This document shows positions 20,503 through 29,954 of a stretch of DNA of 64,000 nucleotides, in pieces. The stretch spans positions 62,001-126,000 of the forward strand of contig VFIW01000071.1 in NCBI GenBank assembly GCA_006386115.1, read 5' to 3'. The position numbers were made by a program, and so were the translations under genes. The notes below the pieces were generated by a model. That model saw only the letters and a program-made list of their open reading frames with translations. It did no database searches and was not told where the DNA came from. This DNA comes from Globisporangium splendens (taxonomy: Eukaryota > Oomycota > Peronosporomycetes > Pythiales > Pythiaceae). Each line of letters begins with the position of its first letter. The stretch's first letter is position 1.

Positions 20503-23500
20503 ATGACGTTCACCCGCAGCACGAGCTCCCAGCAGCTGCGCAGCAGCGCCGAGAACAACCAGCTCAGCGCCACGCTGCCGCCCACCGCTCCACCGCGACC
20601 GCCCCCGACCTCTTCCTCCGGCGACTCGGTCTTCTTCATCCCGCACGACGACCATGGCACCGACGACGATCCCACGTTCACCGACGCGCGCACGTTGCTA
20701 ATGTCCAACGTAGACGCCAAGTACACGGTGGGCATCTGCGTGATGGACAAGAAAGCGGAGTCCAAGCCCATGCTGGAGATCCTCGCGCGGCTGCCACGCC
20801 ACCTCTTCCGCGTCGTGTTTTTCGGCGACGACCGCATTCTGAACGACCCGATCGAGGAGTGGCCACTCTGTGACGCGCTCATCTCATTCTTTTCCACGGG
20901 TTTCCCTCTCGAAAAAGCCAAAGCGTACGTGGCGTTACGCAATCCGGTCGTTGTGAACGACCTCGGTCCACAAGACTTGCTCATGGACCGACGCGACGTC
21001 TACCGCATCCTGGAGGAACACAAGGTACCGATCCCGCGCCATGTGGTCGTGAACCGCGACGGCTACCGTGGTGCACCCGTGTCCGAAGTGACTGAGAGCG
21101 AAGACTATCTAGAAGTTGACGGTGTGCGCATCTCGAAGCCATTTGTGGAGAAACCAGTTGATGGGGAAGACCACAATATCAACATTTACTACCCGATGAA
21201 CGCTGGTGGAGGTTGCAAACGGCTTTTCCGCAAGGTCGGTAATCGCTCGTCTGAGTACGACTCGCAAGTGAACACTGTGCGTCAAAGCGGATCCTTCATC
21301 TACGAGGAGTTTCTGTCGACACAGGGAGTGGACGTAAAGGTTTACACGGTCGGACCGAACTATGCGCACGCTGAAGCGCGCAAGTCACCTGTGCTCGACG
21401 GCCGTGTCATGCGTGACGAAGACGGGAAGGAAGTGCGCTATCCTGTGATTTTGTCCACCAAGGAGAAAGAAGTCGCGTACAAGGTGTGCCGCGCGTTTGG
21501 GCAGACGATCTGTGGGTTTGACATCCTGCGTGTCCATGACGCGTCCTACGTGTGCGATGTCAACGGCTGGAGTTTCGTGAAAAGCTCGGAGAAATACTAC
21601 GACGACTGTGCTATGCTGCTCAGCAAGTACCTGGAGCAGAGTCTTAATGGTTCGTCGAGTGGCGAAGGGTTTGGTTGCGATCACTCGGCGTTCACGTCGC
21701 CGATCTTCCGCGTCTCGGATGGCTCGTTCGGCTCGGAGTTATCAGAACCACTGTCGCTCCAGAAGGAGCACCAGATTGACGTAAACGACCCAGCGTACCA
21801 CGAGGAGGAGCTGCGGTGTGTGCTCGCAGTGATCCGCCATGGCGACCGCACGCCAAAGCAGAAGATGAAGATGAACGTCTGCCATCCATCGTTCCTTGAG
21901 TTTTACGAGCAAAAAGTAGGTGCGTCCTCGAAGAAGAAAGATTTGAAGATCAAGGGCGTTGCCGACCTGGAGCACTTGCTGCAAGTAGCCAAAGAGCTCA
22001 TTCGCTTGTACGAAGAGCGCGATCCCGATTTCTTGCAGTTTCTTGTCGAACGCGAGGATGTATACGGTGAAGACTCAAGTGACCGCGTCAAAGGGTATCG
22101 TACGCTACGCGACGTCTTGCAACGATGGCAGCTCGTGGGGATCAATCGAAAAGTGCAACTCAAGCCCAAGGAATATACACTCGTGCCGAGTGCCGATGGC
22201 ACAACGCAGGAGAAATGTGTGTCTAAGTTGCTTCTGATCATCAAGTGGGGTGGCGATTTGACCCACTCGGGTGAAGAACAAGCCGAGCATTTGGGACAAA
22301 AGTTCCGACAGATGATGTACCCGGGTGGCGAAGGCGGTCTGATTCGTCTGCACTCGACATACCGTCACGATCTAAAGATCTACACCAGTGACGAAGGACG
22401 CGTGCAGAAAACGGCTGCGTCGTTCGCCAAGGGCTTGCTGGAGCTCGAAGGTGCACTCATTCCGATTCTCGTTGGGCTGGTGCTCAAGTCGAAGGATGCT
22501 GATTCAATGCTCGATCAGTCCGGATCTTCAGCACAGGAAATCATCATGAAGGTGAAGCAGCGCTTGCATAAGATCATCCATCGTGATGACAACTGCAGCG
22601 AACTTATGGATTCGGACTCTCAGTTGATTCGCTCGGTCGCGCAGGCGTTGACGAAAGTGGATCAACCCATTAAGAAGATGGAGATCATGCACAAACTGTT
22701 GAACTCGCTCAAGGAGCAGCTGACGAAGGCGATCCAAGAGAAAGCCCAAGCCAAGGTTTGGCAGGCGAAGAAGCTCGAGACCGTGGCCTCACGTTTCCAA
22801 ATGGCGACCATCGAGCGCTCGCGCAGTGTCAACTCGATGCCTACTGGGTCCAAGAATCGTCACATACACTCGTACGTTGACACCAACGACAGTGGAAATA
22901 ATAACAGCAAGAGCAAGCTGAAGTCAACCCTGCCGGCGCGTCTCTCGGACGAAGAGCTCAAACACCCGGAACCATGTGGTCGCGAGACCCTTGAAGTAAT
23001 GCGTGAGCGATGGGCAAAGTTGCATCGCGATTTTTACATCAAGAAAACTGACACGTACGATCTTTCCAAGATCCCAGACATCCACGACTGCATGCGGTAT
23101 GATGCCATTCATAATGCGCATCTCCATCTCACGAGTATCCGTGAGCTTCTGGACATCGCGTCCTCGCTCGCGCATGCGCTTGTGCCGCAAGAGTACGGCA
23201 TCGATGTGGATGAGAAAGTGTACATCGGTTCAGCGATGTGCCGCACGCTTCTGATGAAGATCCGCGATGACCTGGATTTGGCTCGTGGACTGAAGCTGCA
23301 CACGCATCGTCTGAATCCGAGCTACGCCAAGAACAAGCACGAGATCAAGTCGACGCATCGTTCCGTGCGTACGCGTCTGTATTTCACGAGCGAGTCGCAC
23401 TTGCACACGCTTCTCAATGTGCTTCGCTTTGGCCGCGAAGATTGTCCTGTCAAGTCACCTGTTGGGGAGGAAGCGCGCAAGTGGATCGAGGGCATTCCAG

Positions 23501-23913
23501 AGCTTTGCTACATGACGCACTTTGTCGTGCGAGTGTTTGAGCGATTCCAGTATGCCCAGGACGACCCGCAGCGGTTCCGTCTTGAGATCTCGCTCTCTCC
23601 AGGCGCGGACCAGGATCCGCTTAGTGCAGATCCAGAGAAACAGATCGAAGTGGCTCCGCTCAAGATCATCTCTCGCGAGGGGCTCTGCTGCCAAGAGCTC
23701 GTGGACTACCTCGCAGATGTGATCGAATTTGCAGAGCGCAACTTGGAAAACCAGACGACCAGCGTCGCTATCAGCAGTGCGAGCAGCAACGACAGCACGA
23801 CGGGAGACAATCCAGAAGACGAGAGTGCGGAGAAGAATTTCGAGGAGCTGAAGCGCACTGAGTACGTGCTCAGCGGCAACAGCAGCAGCAGCAGCGCAGA
23901 GATAGAAGAATAG
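20503..23913 (+). CDS. VIP1: Diphosphoinositol pentakisphosphate kinase (PPIP5K/VIP1)
   Basis: Single exon, 1,136 residues, two-domain enzyme of inositol pyrophosphate metabolism. The N-terminal ATP-grasp kinase runs about 60-400: YTVGICVMDKKAESKPM start, FFSTGFPLEKA, VEKPVDGEDHNINIYYP, FRKVGNRSSEYD, DVKVYTVGP, CDVNGWSFVKSS. It phosphorylates InsP6/5-InsP7 at the 1-position. The histidine acid phosphatase-like domain starts at VIRHGDRTPKQKMK (His446), with the central part GGDLTHSGEEQAEHLG, RLHSTYRHDLKIYTSDEGRVQ and the late SESHLHTLLNVLR block. It removes the same phosphate. The Met at 20503 is chosen as the first ATG; a TTG further up is not needed. The C terminus is a low-complexity Ser/Asn tail. 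Acts in the cytosol. Confidence 0.95.
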   Translation: MTFTRSTSSQQLRSSAENNQLSATLPPTAPPRPPPTSSSGDSVFFIPHDDHGTDDDPTFTDARTLLMSNVDAKYTVGICVMDKKAESKPMLEILARLPRHLFRVVFFGDDRILNDPIEEWPLCDALISFFSTGFPLEKAKAYVALRNPVVVNDLGPQDLLMDRRDVYRILEEHKVPIPRHVVVNRDGYRGAPVSEVTESEDYLEVDGVRISKPFVEKPVDGEDHNINIYYPMNAGGGCKRLFRKVGNRSSEYDSQVNTVRQSGSFIYEEFLSTQGVDVKVYTVGPNYAHAEARKSPVLDGRVMRDEDGKEVRYPVILSTKEKEVAYKVCRAFGQTICGFDILRVHDASYVCDVNGWSFVKSSEKYYDDCAMLLSKYLEQSLNGSSSGEGFGCDHSAFTSPIFRVSDGSFGSELSEPLSLQKEHQIDVNDPAYHEEELRCVLAVIRHGDRTPKQKMKMNVCHPSFLEFYEQKVGASSKKKDLKIKGVADLEHLLQVAKELIRLYEERDPDFLQFLVEREDVYGEDSSDRVKGYRTLRDVLQRWQLVGINRKVQLKPKEYTLVPSADGTTQEKCVSKLLLIIKWGGDLTHSGEEQAEHLGQKFRQMMYPGGEGGLIRLHSTYRHDLKIYTSDEGRVQKTAASFAKGLLELEGALIPILVGLVLKSKDADSMLDQSGSSAQEIIMKVKQRLHKIIHRDDNCSELMDSDSQLIRSVAQALTKVDQPIKKMEIMHKLLNSLKEQLTKAIQEKAQAKVWQAKKLETVASRFQMATIERSRSVNSMPTGSKNRHIHSYVDTNDSGNNNSKSKLKSTLPARLSDEELKHPEPCGRETLEVMRERWAKLHRDFYIKKTDTYDLSKIPDIHDCMRYDAIHNAHLHLTSIRELLDIASSLAHALVPQEYGIDVDEKVYIGSAMCRTLLMKIRDDLDLARGLKLHTHRLNPSYAKNKHEIKSTHRSVRTRLYFTSESHLHTLLNVLRFGREDCPVKSPVGEEARKWIEGIPELCYMTHFVVRVFERFQYAQDDPQRFRLEISLSPGADQDPLSADPEKQIEVAPLKIISREGLCCQELVDYLADVIEFAERNLENQTTSVAISSASSNDSTTGDNPEDESAEKNFEELKRTEYVLSGNSSSSSAEIEE

Positions 23914-24028
23914 AACCAAATACTTGCACAACACCCACGGAAAACGCAGCGTTACCCAGTTTGCTTTTCTGTGCTGTGTGTTTATATTTGAATGTGGGTA
24001 GTATCACACTGCCAAAAAATGAAGCACT

Positions 24029-25213
24029 TTATTGCATGGTTTCCATGTCAAACTGTCCTTGGTGGCCAGGTTCTCCAAGTGTTTGACAACGTTCGGCTTC
24101 CTGCTGGCGTTGGTACTGGTAATACTCCTCCTCCATCATCCCCGTGGCACTGCAATCGGTGTCACCGCCGCCAAAGTCATTCTCATCAAAACCGTGGCGT
24201 TCATTCTCACATCCATCATCTCCACCGACCACGGACGGATCTCGTTTGATTGTGGGAGAAGGCGGCGGTTGCTCGCATTCCTCGGGGCGAGCAGCGCCGG
24301 AACCTGTTGGAATAGACGACTCAAAACGTGAGATCTCATCGTGCTCTGATTTCAAATGCACGAATTCCTCGCGACCGTGCTCATGGTGCACGATTTCACC
24401 ATTCAGTTGCTCGGTTTGCTCGAAATGCGTGATCTCCTGATGTACGAACTCGCCCTGCAGGTTCTCCATGTGAATAACCTCCGTCTGGTGCTTCTCCTTC
24501 TCGATCAAGAGCTGCGGTCGCCCGTGCTCATCGATCTTGGTGTACTCAGTGATCCGTTCCTGGATGGTAATCTCTCGTTTCTTCCACAGCCCTGGCGCTG
24601 GAGGTGGATGCGAGAACCCTGGTTGCGAGGACAATAGCGTCGGCTGGAAGCACACCAATTGGGTAGGTTCAGCTACAGACTCGAGCGCTGATGGTGGCTT
24701 GGGGAGGTTGTGCGTGGAGTAGTTTTTCTGGAGCTGCTTTTCCTCCTCGGCAGCGTGGACAGCTGCTGATTGCAGAAAGCGAACAAACATGTCGAAATCC
24801 AATCGCGTCTCGTTCGGTGGCAGCTGGAAGACTTGACAGAGCACAAGACGGCGGAATGGTGGGATACACAAATACTGGCAAAGCTCATCCAAATACGCTC
24901 GACCACCCTGCGACTCCAATAAAAGAGCCATTCTGCCATCAGCAACAGAATTAAATGGACGCAAGAAGAAGACAGCAGTAGCCAAACACACACACGAATT
25001 CAACATAATCATCACCTGATTATTGTCGCTCTTTTCCAAAAATTGGAATTGCTGGTTGACCGTGTGCTTGTCTTTGCGCAAGTTGAACGCTTTCATGACG
25101 AGGAAATGCTGCAACTTCAACCGTCGGTCATTTGCTGCTCCTGACGCCTTTGCTTGCTGGGATGGCTGCTCATTTACACCATCGACAGAAGAACGCGCTG
25201 GTGATGCCACCAT
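24029..25213 (-). CDS. Unknown acidic protein with E-V-H repeats
   Basis: Reads as one 394-residue frame, but a GTGATG...GTCGCAG intron of exactly 108 nt (24908-25015) is likely. Splicing joins KSDNNQ to GGRAYLDEL and removes an odd hydrophobic insert (VMIMLNSCVCLATAVFFL), leaving 358 residues. A basic N-terminal part leads into a small helical domain (YLDELCQYLCIPPFRRLVL...LDFDMFVRFLQSA). After a Pro-rich linker comes a conserved-looking stretch from WKKREITIQERITEY. It is built of short repeating units with glutamate, valine and histidine (EVIHMENLQGEFVHQEITHF, GEIVHHEHGREEFVHLKSE). The tail is acidic with Tyr/Gln. I do not recognise a named family. The stop is 115 bp from the convergent PPIP5K stop. 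Confidence 0.65.
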   Translation of the reverse strand: MVASPARSSVDGVNEQPSQQAKASGAANDRRLKLQHFLVMKAFNLRKDKHTVNQQFQFLEKSDNNQVMIMLNSCVCLATAVFFLRPFNSVADGRMALLLESQGGRAYLDELCQYLCIPPFRRLVLCQVFQLPPNETRLDFDMFVRFLQSAAVHAAEEEKQLQKNYSTHNLPKPPSALESVAEPTQLVCFQPTLLSSQPGFSHPPPAPGLWKKREITIQERITEYTKIDEHGRPQLLIEKEKHQTEVIHMENLQGEFVHQEITHFEQTEQLNGEIVHHEHGREEFVHLKSEHDEISRFESSIPTGSGAARPEECEQPPPSPTIKRDPSVVGGDDGCENERHGFDENDFGGGDTDCSATGMMEEEYYQYQRQQEAERCQTLGEPGHQGQFDMETMQ

Positions 25214-25313
25214 TTTGTTTTTGTTTTTGATTTTATTCTGTCAGCTCTCGGTTGTGCAATGACTGCATGCTCGGGTATACAAATCATCTCAAAATAGTTT
25301 CACGGGACTATTT

Positions 25314-27362
25314 TCACTCGCTGGAACCTGATGCCACGGAATCTTTTCGGCTTGGTGTGGAAGCCAATTCCGCACATTCCAGCAACTTGGTTTCTTGCTC
25401 ACGAACCTTCAAATCTTTTTTGGAGAAAACGACACACGCGTGGACAAACAAAGTTCGCAACTTTGCCAACGTTTTTCGATTAAACAGCGTACCAAGATCC
25501 CGGTCCATTTCAATGGGATCTTCGATACTGACGGCTGTTTTCCAAGCTTTTCGAGTCCATTGTTTACTGGTCTTGCTCACAACATCAGGAGAACGCAGTG
25601 AAATTACTGTGTTCTCGTAGTCAAATTCCATGCCGTAGAACTTGAAAAAATCGATTAGCACACTCCATGGAGTCATGTCATTGAATTCGCCTCTCGCTTG
25701 CCCTTCGTGATCCAATTTCGCCTCCGCTGCCATCAGCACTTTGTTCACTTCGTCGCAGTCAAACGACTGCAGCGTTTCACTACTTTCGATCACTGGTTCC
25801 TTCAGCCGAAATGCCGGAAGCACTCTGCGCTGCTGGAAATAGTAAAGTACAAGCAACTGCACTCCGTAAGAACTAATTCCACTCCCGATCGACAATCTCT
25901 TGGCATATCGCCACTGCTTCAGCCACAGCGAGAGAGATCGGATCCGATGAGACCAGACAGGATTGCAAGCATGGAGTGCGCGACGGATCAACTGCGTGTT
26001 CCAAAGCGCCGCCACGTTGTTCACACACAGATCGCACTTGAGACCCGTGAGCGGATCTGTAAAGTGCAAGATTGGGATTCGAGCGCCTTCGATCGCAAGA
26101 AGATCTTTACAATCTGGCAGATACAGCGACATATGCTCTTTCATTTCCACGATGAGAGGCGCGCTTGCCTGGCGAAAACAGGGGCTTGACGGCAGAAGCA
26201 CACATAGATCCAAATCATCGTCGCTGGCACCTTCTTGATTGAATTGCAGCAGTCCAGTCGCTGAGGAACCGAAAATCATCACCTTGGCATCTGGCCACAT
26301 CATCTGCAGGATTCCTTCGATGCGGTTCGCAACTTTCTGTCTTCGCAATTGCTCCGTTTCCACAACCACAGCGTCCGTAATTCGTGACATCCACCCGTCT
26401 GTTTGTTCATATGCGTGTCCTTCTTTCAACGTTGCTACGGCTCTTACGATGGCATGGTCGACGTCTGCGCGGAATGCAGGCGCACACGTGGACACAAAGT
26501 GCAGGAACTCACCTGTCTCGATGCATTTCTCGACGAAAAGCCGCTGCAATCCCTCTCGATCGTCGCAGCTTTTCGTCTTCGTCGGCCGTGTTAGCTTGCT
26601 GCCATGCTGCTGCGATGGCGAGCGCAACAACAGCCGGATTGCTGCACTATGCGCCTGCATGGCGTGGCTCAACGATGCCTTCGCACCTTTCGTGGCGTCT
26701 TCATTACTGGGATCTGTCGCATCGTCACCACTGCGCTCTTCGTTGGCGTTCGCTTGGGCGACAAGCCATGGCCACAAAAACGTCTCCAGACGCTGTTCAT
26801 TCGAGATCATCGTCGCGCTTACTTCCACCAGGAATTTGGCGACGAGTAAATTCGACACGCCATCTCGACTACTGGAGCTGGAAGAATCGTCATCGTCGCC
26901 ACCACCACCAATAGTGCTCGTCTTCCTTCTTTCTGTGTCCACCAGGATGCGCAGGATGCTCGCCTCAGTCAGCTGCAGTCGCTTGGTGTAGTGGGCGGCA
27001 GCCTTCGGCGCCTCTTTCGTCCACAGAATCGTCGAGACGACGAGCTCTTTCGCTTCGAGGGTGCCAATCCGCAGCGCCAGGCTCTGCGCGACGTCCCACT
27101 CGATACTGGTCGAGCTTCGCGGGTCCGCCAGCAGCGTGGCCAGCGTCACGTCGGACGCATGCACCGACTCGTCCGCATTTGCGCTTGCAGCTGAAGTCAA
27201 CGCAGGGCCGCCTCCGATAGTGCGCGCGAGCCGCTCGGCCTTGGATTTCCTTTTCCCCTTGCGCTTCTTCCCAGGAACAAGCGGCGGATCACGCGGCTCG
27301 TCGCCTCCATCCAAGGCGCGCTTCGTCATTGGACGGATGGTTCCCTCGTTATTGTTTTCCAA
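25314..27362 (-). CDS. Cid1-type terminal nucleotidyltransferase
   Basis: Single exon, 682 residues. Non-canonical poly(A) polymerase/TUTase family, DNA polymerase beta superfamily. The catalytic core is in the second half: MIFGSSATGLLQF (GS motif), DDDLDLCVLL with the first two catalytic Asp, LKCDLCVNN with the third. The PAP-associated domain follows: RIRSLSLWLKQW, GISSYGVQLLVLYYFQ, then TPWSVLIDFFKFYG. It should add non-templated A or U residues to RNA 3' ends. No RNA-binding domain is visible; the N-terminal ~300 residues are acidic, Ser-rich and unmatched. Lys/Arg clusters at the very start (KKRKGKRKSKAERL) suggest nuclear or nucleolar targeting. Nucleotide choice (A or U) cannot be predicted. 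Confidence 0.85.
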   Translation of the reverse strand: MENNNEGTIRPMTKRALDGGDEPRDPPLVPGKKRKGKRKSKAERLARTIGGGPALTSAASANADESVHASDVTLATLLADPRSSTSIEWDVAQSLALRIGTLEAKELVVSTILWTKEAPKAAAHYTKRLQLTEASILRILVDTERRKTSTIGGGGDDDDSSSSSSRDGVSNLLVAKFLVEVSATMISNEQRLETFLWPWLVAQANANEERSGDDATDPSNEDATKGAKASLSHAMQAHSAAIRLLLRSPSQQHGSKLTRPTKTKSCDDREGLQRLFVEKCIETGEFLHFVSTCAPAFRADVDHAIVRAVATLKEGHAYEQTDGWMSRITDAVVVETEQLRRQKVANRIEGILQMMWPDAKVMIFGSSATGLLQFNQEGASDDDLDLCVLLPSSPCFRQASAPLIVEMKEHMSLYLPDCKDLLAIEGARIPILHFTDPLTGLKCDLCVNNVAALWNTQLIRRALHACNPVWSHRIRSLSLWLKQWRYAKRLSIGSGISSYGVQLLVLYYFQQRRVLPAFRLKEPVIESSETLQSFDCDEVNKVLMAAEAKLDHEGQARGEFNDMTPWSVLIDFFKFYGMEFDYENTVISLRSPDVVSKTSKQWTRKAWKTAVSIEDPIEMDRDLGTLFNRKTLAKLRTLFVHACVVFSKKDLKVREQETKLLECAELASTPSRKDSVASGSSE

Positions 27363-27619
27363 CTATGTCCGGATATCCTATGATATACGGTAAAATGAAC
27401 ACACAAAATGGGATCATGCACACACGATTTTATATATTGACACAATTGGTGGCGTATATGACACAGAGAGACAAATAACTGCTTTATATGTGGAGAGAGG
27501 GGAGATGCACACAGAGGCGGCATCCGTATGTAGCACGTTCATCGGGTCGCTTCCATTCGCGACCGTGGATACTGCTGCTCTATGTTGCCCGGTAGCGACT
27601 GGGTAAATTCATACTTCGT

Positions 27620-28675
27620 TTAAAAGTCGTCTTCAAAAGCGTCGACGGCGACGTCTTCGTCGATGCTGCCGAGCGCGAAGAACTTGGCGTACTTGAGACG
27701 GTTGCGCACGATGATGTCGGCGATCTCGGGACGGTTGCGCGCGAGCGCTTCGCTGAGTTGCTTGTCCTGGATGAACGCCTGGTCCATCTCCTCAACGGTC
27801 TTGCCGCCACCGCCCGCCGCCAAGTCCATAGTCTCGAGCAGGTACAATACGTGCGAATGGCCGTGCGTACTCGCGACGTCAAATGCCGTGTCTTCTCGGG
27901 AATTAGGCATGTCCGGGTCCGCCCCTGCTGTTAATAGTAAATACGTTGCGCGGTAGTTGCCCTCGGCGCACGCGAAATGCAGCGGGGTGTTGCCCTCCAT
28001 ATCTTCAGCATGCGGGTCAGCACCAGCGTCCAGTAAGAGTTCCACGATCTCCGAATGCCCGTTCATACACGCGAGCATGAGCGGTGTGTACCCTGTCGTG
28101 CGAGCCACAACGTCGTACTTCGCCTTCTGCTTCAGCAACGTATCGACAATCTCGTAGTGACCTTTCTTCGCTGCGATGTGGATCGGGTGCAAGCCGTTGA
28201 GCGCTGCGAGATCGAACCGCGCGTTGTGCTTGATCAGCAGCTTCACGGCTAGCTCGCGGTTGTTTTCGCAAGCGACGTAGAGCGCCGTGGTGCCATCGAG
28301 CGCAGAGTCATTCACAGACGCGCCGCGGTCAAGCAGCAGCGTCATGATCTGGTGATACCCCTTCGACGCTGCCACATGCAGCGGTGACTGACCGATGGAC
28401 GACTTGACGTTCACGACCGCACCGGCCGCGATCTGCTCCATGACGTCAGCCAGATTGCCCTTCGCGACCACTTCAAGCAGCTTCTTGCGCTTCATGGACG
28501 TGAGGCTCGCGAGCTTGTGGCCGAGGAAGTGCCATACTTTCGACTTTTGCTTGAGTGGCAGCGGCTGCTTCTTGACCACAGGCACGAGCGCCACGCTGCT
28601 GCTGGACGACTGCGGCAGCACGTACATGTGCGGCGACGACGGGTCGAGCTGCTTCACGGGGCCGTTGAGCGTCAT
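27620..28675 (-). CDS. Ankyrin-repeat protein
   Basis: Single exon. From the Met at 28675 it encodes 351 residues. The frame stays open to 28990, but that part is Ser/Pro-rich, includes an (ACG)n repeat and looks like 5' leader. Five clear and one weaker ankyrin repeats run from about residue 90 to 290 (SPLHVAASKGYHQIMTLLLDRG, TALYVACENNRELAVKLL, HPIHIAAKKGHYEIVDTLL, TPLMLACMNGHSEIVELLLD, TPLHFACAEGNYRATYLLL, TAFDVASTHGHSHVLYLLE). Basic stretch before the repeats (KQKSKVWHFLGHKL, MKRKK); helical C terminus ending in acidic VDAFEDDF. Ankyrin arrays bind protein partners; the partner is unknown. Confidence 0.85.
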   Translation of the reverse strand: MTLNGPVKQLDPSSPHMYVLPQSSSSSVALVPVVKKQPLPLKQKSKVWHFLGHKLASLTSMKRKKLLEVVAKGNLADVMEQIAAGAVVNVKSSIGQSPLHVAASKGYHQIMTLLLDRGASVNDSALDGTTALYVACENNRELAVKLLIKHNARFDLAALNGLHPIHIAAKKGHYEIVDTLLKQKAKYDVVARTTGYTPLMLACMNGHSEIVELLLDAGADPHAEDMEGNTPLHFACAEGNYRATYLLLTAGADPDMPNSREDTAFDVASTHGHSHVLYLLETMDLAAGGGGKTVEEMDQAFIQDKQLSEALARNRPEIADIIVRNRLKYAKFFALGSIDEDVAVDAFEDDF

Positions 28676-28710
28676 GCTGGAGTGAGTCAGAGGCTGCGAT
28701 GGATCGAGAG

Positions 28711-28733
28711 ACGACGACGACGACGACGACGAC
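28711..28733 (+). repeat. (ACG)n microsatellite
   Basis: About 7.5 perfect ACG units in the putative 5' leader of the ankyrin gene. If translated on the minus strand in the upstream extension, they give a Ser run. Confidence 0.9.
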
Positions 28734-28990
28734 GGAGCCGGACACGTGGAGCCGTGTGGGTGGGGACGGGGGGTATTCGTGTGAAGAATGGAACTGAACG
28801 TCCGCGCTTGCCCGTCGTCGGGGGTTTCGTTCCAGCGGGGACTGCGCGGAGGCAAAGTAACAATAAGCCGTCGCGCGCACAAACGGACGTGTAATGGGAA
28901 CCGGATAGATGCCGATGGCGTCCCACTGACAGAAAGCGATTGAGACGCACGCGGCAAAGCGTAAGAGAGAGAGTGTGACAGCCGTCGCAC

Positions 28991-29780
28991 TCGCGAGAGT
29001 CAGCGGGACCACAGTCACAGCGCCACACTAAACACGCGAGCCCAGAAAAGAGCCCGAAGCAAGGAAAATCGAACCATGTAGAAGAAAGGCGGGCTTGCAG
29101 CCACGTGCTGGAACGCAGTGGTCAGAGCCAGCCAGCATTTTTTAAAAATCGGAGCGTGGTAAACCCTAGTCGCATTCACACAATCGAACGACGCGTTGTC
29201 TCTTTGCATTTTTTCCCAGCCAACAAAACCCGTAGAAATAGCTGAGCGTCAACGTAGCACACATTCACCTCTATGTTTAAGACTGTGGAAGGTCTAACCG
29301 CAGTCTAGGTGCCTTTCAGAAGACAGTCCTTTTAGAGAGGTAGATAAATGACCGTTCCCTTCTTTCTGGAACGGCCATGCTGAGAACTGGTTCGGTGCAA
29401 TCCGTGGCGCAATCTAATTCGCCAAGCGAGAAAGGGTGGAACATCAACTCCAACGGTGCTTCGCCTGGTTCTCAACTGAGTCAAGACACTTGACCAAACG
29501 GCGGTGCTGTCTGTCAAGCTCGCACGATATGCTGGCAAGTTGCATTGAACGTGCGGGGACTTTCCTGGTGAACAGGTGCATGCATTAGCCAGCAGCGACA
29601 GTCGCTGTCGTTCGATGAACACTTTCCGCGTTGAAGTGGAGTGCATCGTCGTCGTGCCGCAGCCTCCGCCACCGATGTGTTGCTTGCATGGGTTGCAAAC
29701 ATGTGCTGTTGGGGGAAGTTGTGGACAGCAGATTTTGGACAATCTCAGCAGATGTGAAGGAATGTGTCTTTTTATACATA
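28991..29780. other. Non-coding spacer
   Basis: Roughly 0.8 kb between the ankyrin gene leader and the DusA-like promoter. Only short mutually overlapping frames are present. I see no domain, RNA gene or element here. Confidence 0.4.
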
Positions 29781-29782
29781 TT

Positions 29783-29913
29783 CGACACTTTCGATGGCTA
29801 AACATGTTCATGACATTTCCGACAGTTTATCGACAAGAAAGTGTCGATGTGAGCTATTCTCGACATTGACGACAAATGCAACAAAAAAAGACCAAGTCGT
29901 TTTCGACACTTTC
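29783..29913. promoter_or_regulatory. Three copies of CGACACTTTC upstream of dusA-like gene
   Basis: The 10-mer CGACACTTTC occurs at 29783-29792 and 29904-29913 on the plus strand, and inverted (gaaagtgtcg) at 29837-29846. All lie within 175 bp before the ATG at 29955. Arrangement in both orientations and closeness to the start suggest protein-binding sites; this is inference from pattern only. Confidence 0.4.
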
Positions 29914-29954
29914 TTTGATGGGCACCAGTGATCGAGGCACATTGTTTGCAACGC

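Noticed and set aside
24933..25015. 83-nt intron ending at GATGGCAG in the 24-25 kb gene
   Set aside because: The ends look right, but removing 83 nt breaks the frame and hits a stop; the 108-nt alternative or retention keeps frame.
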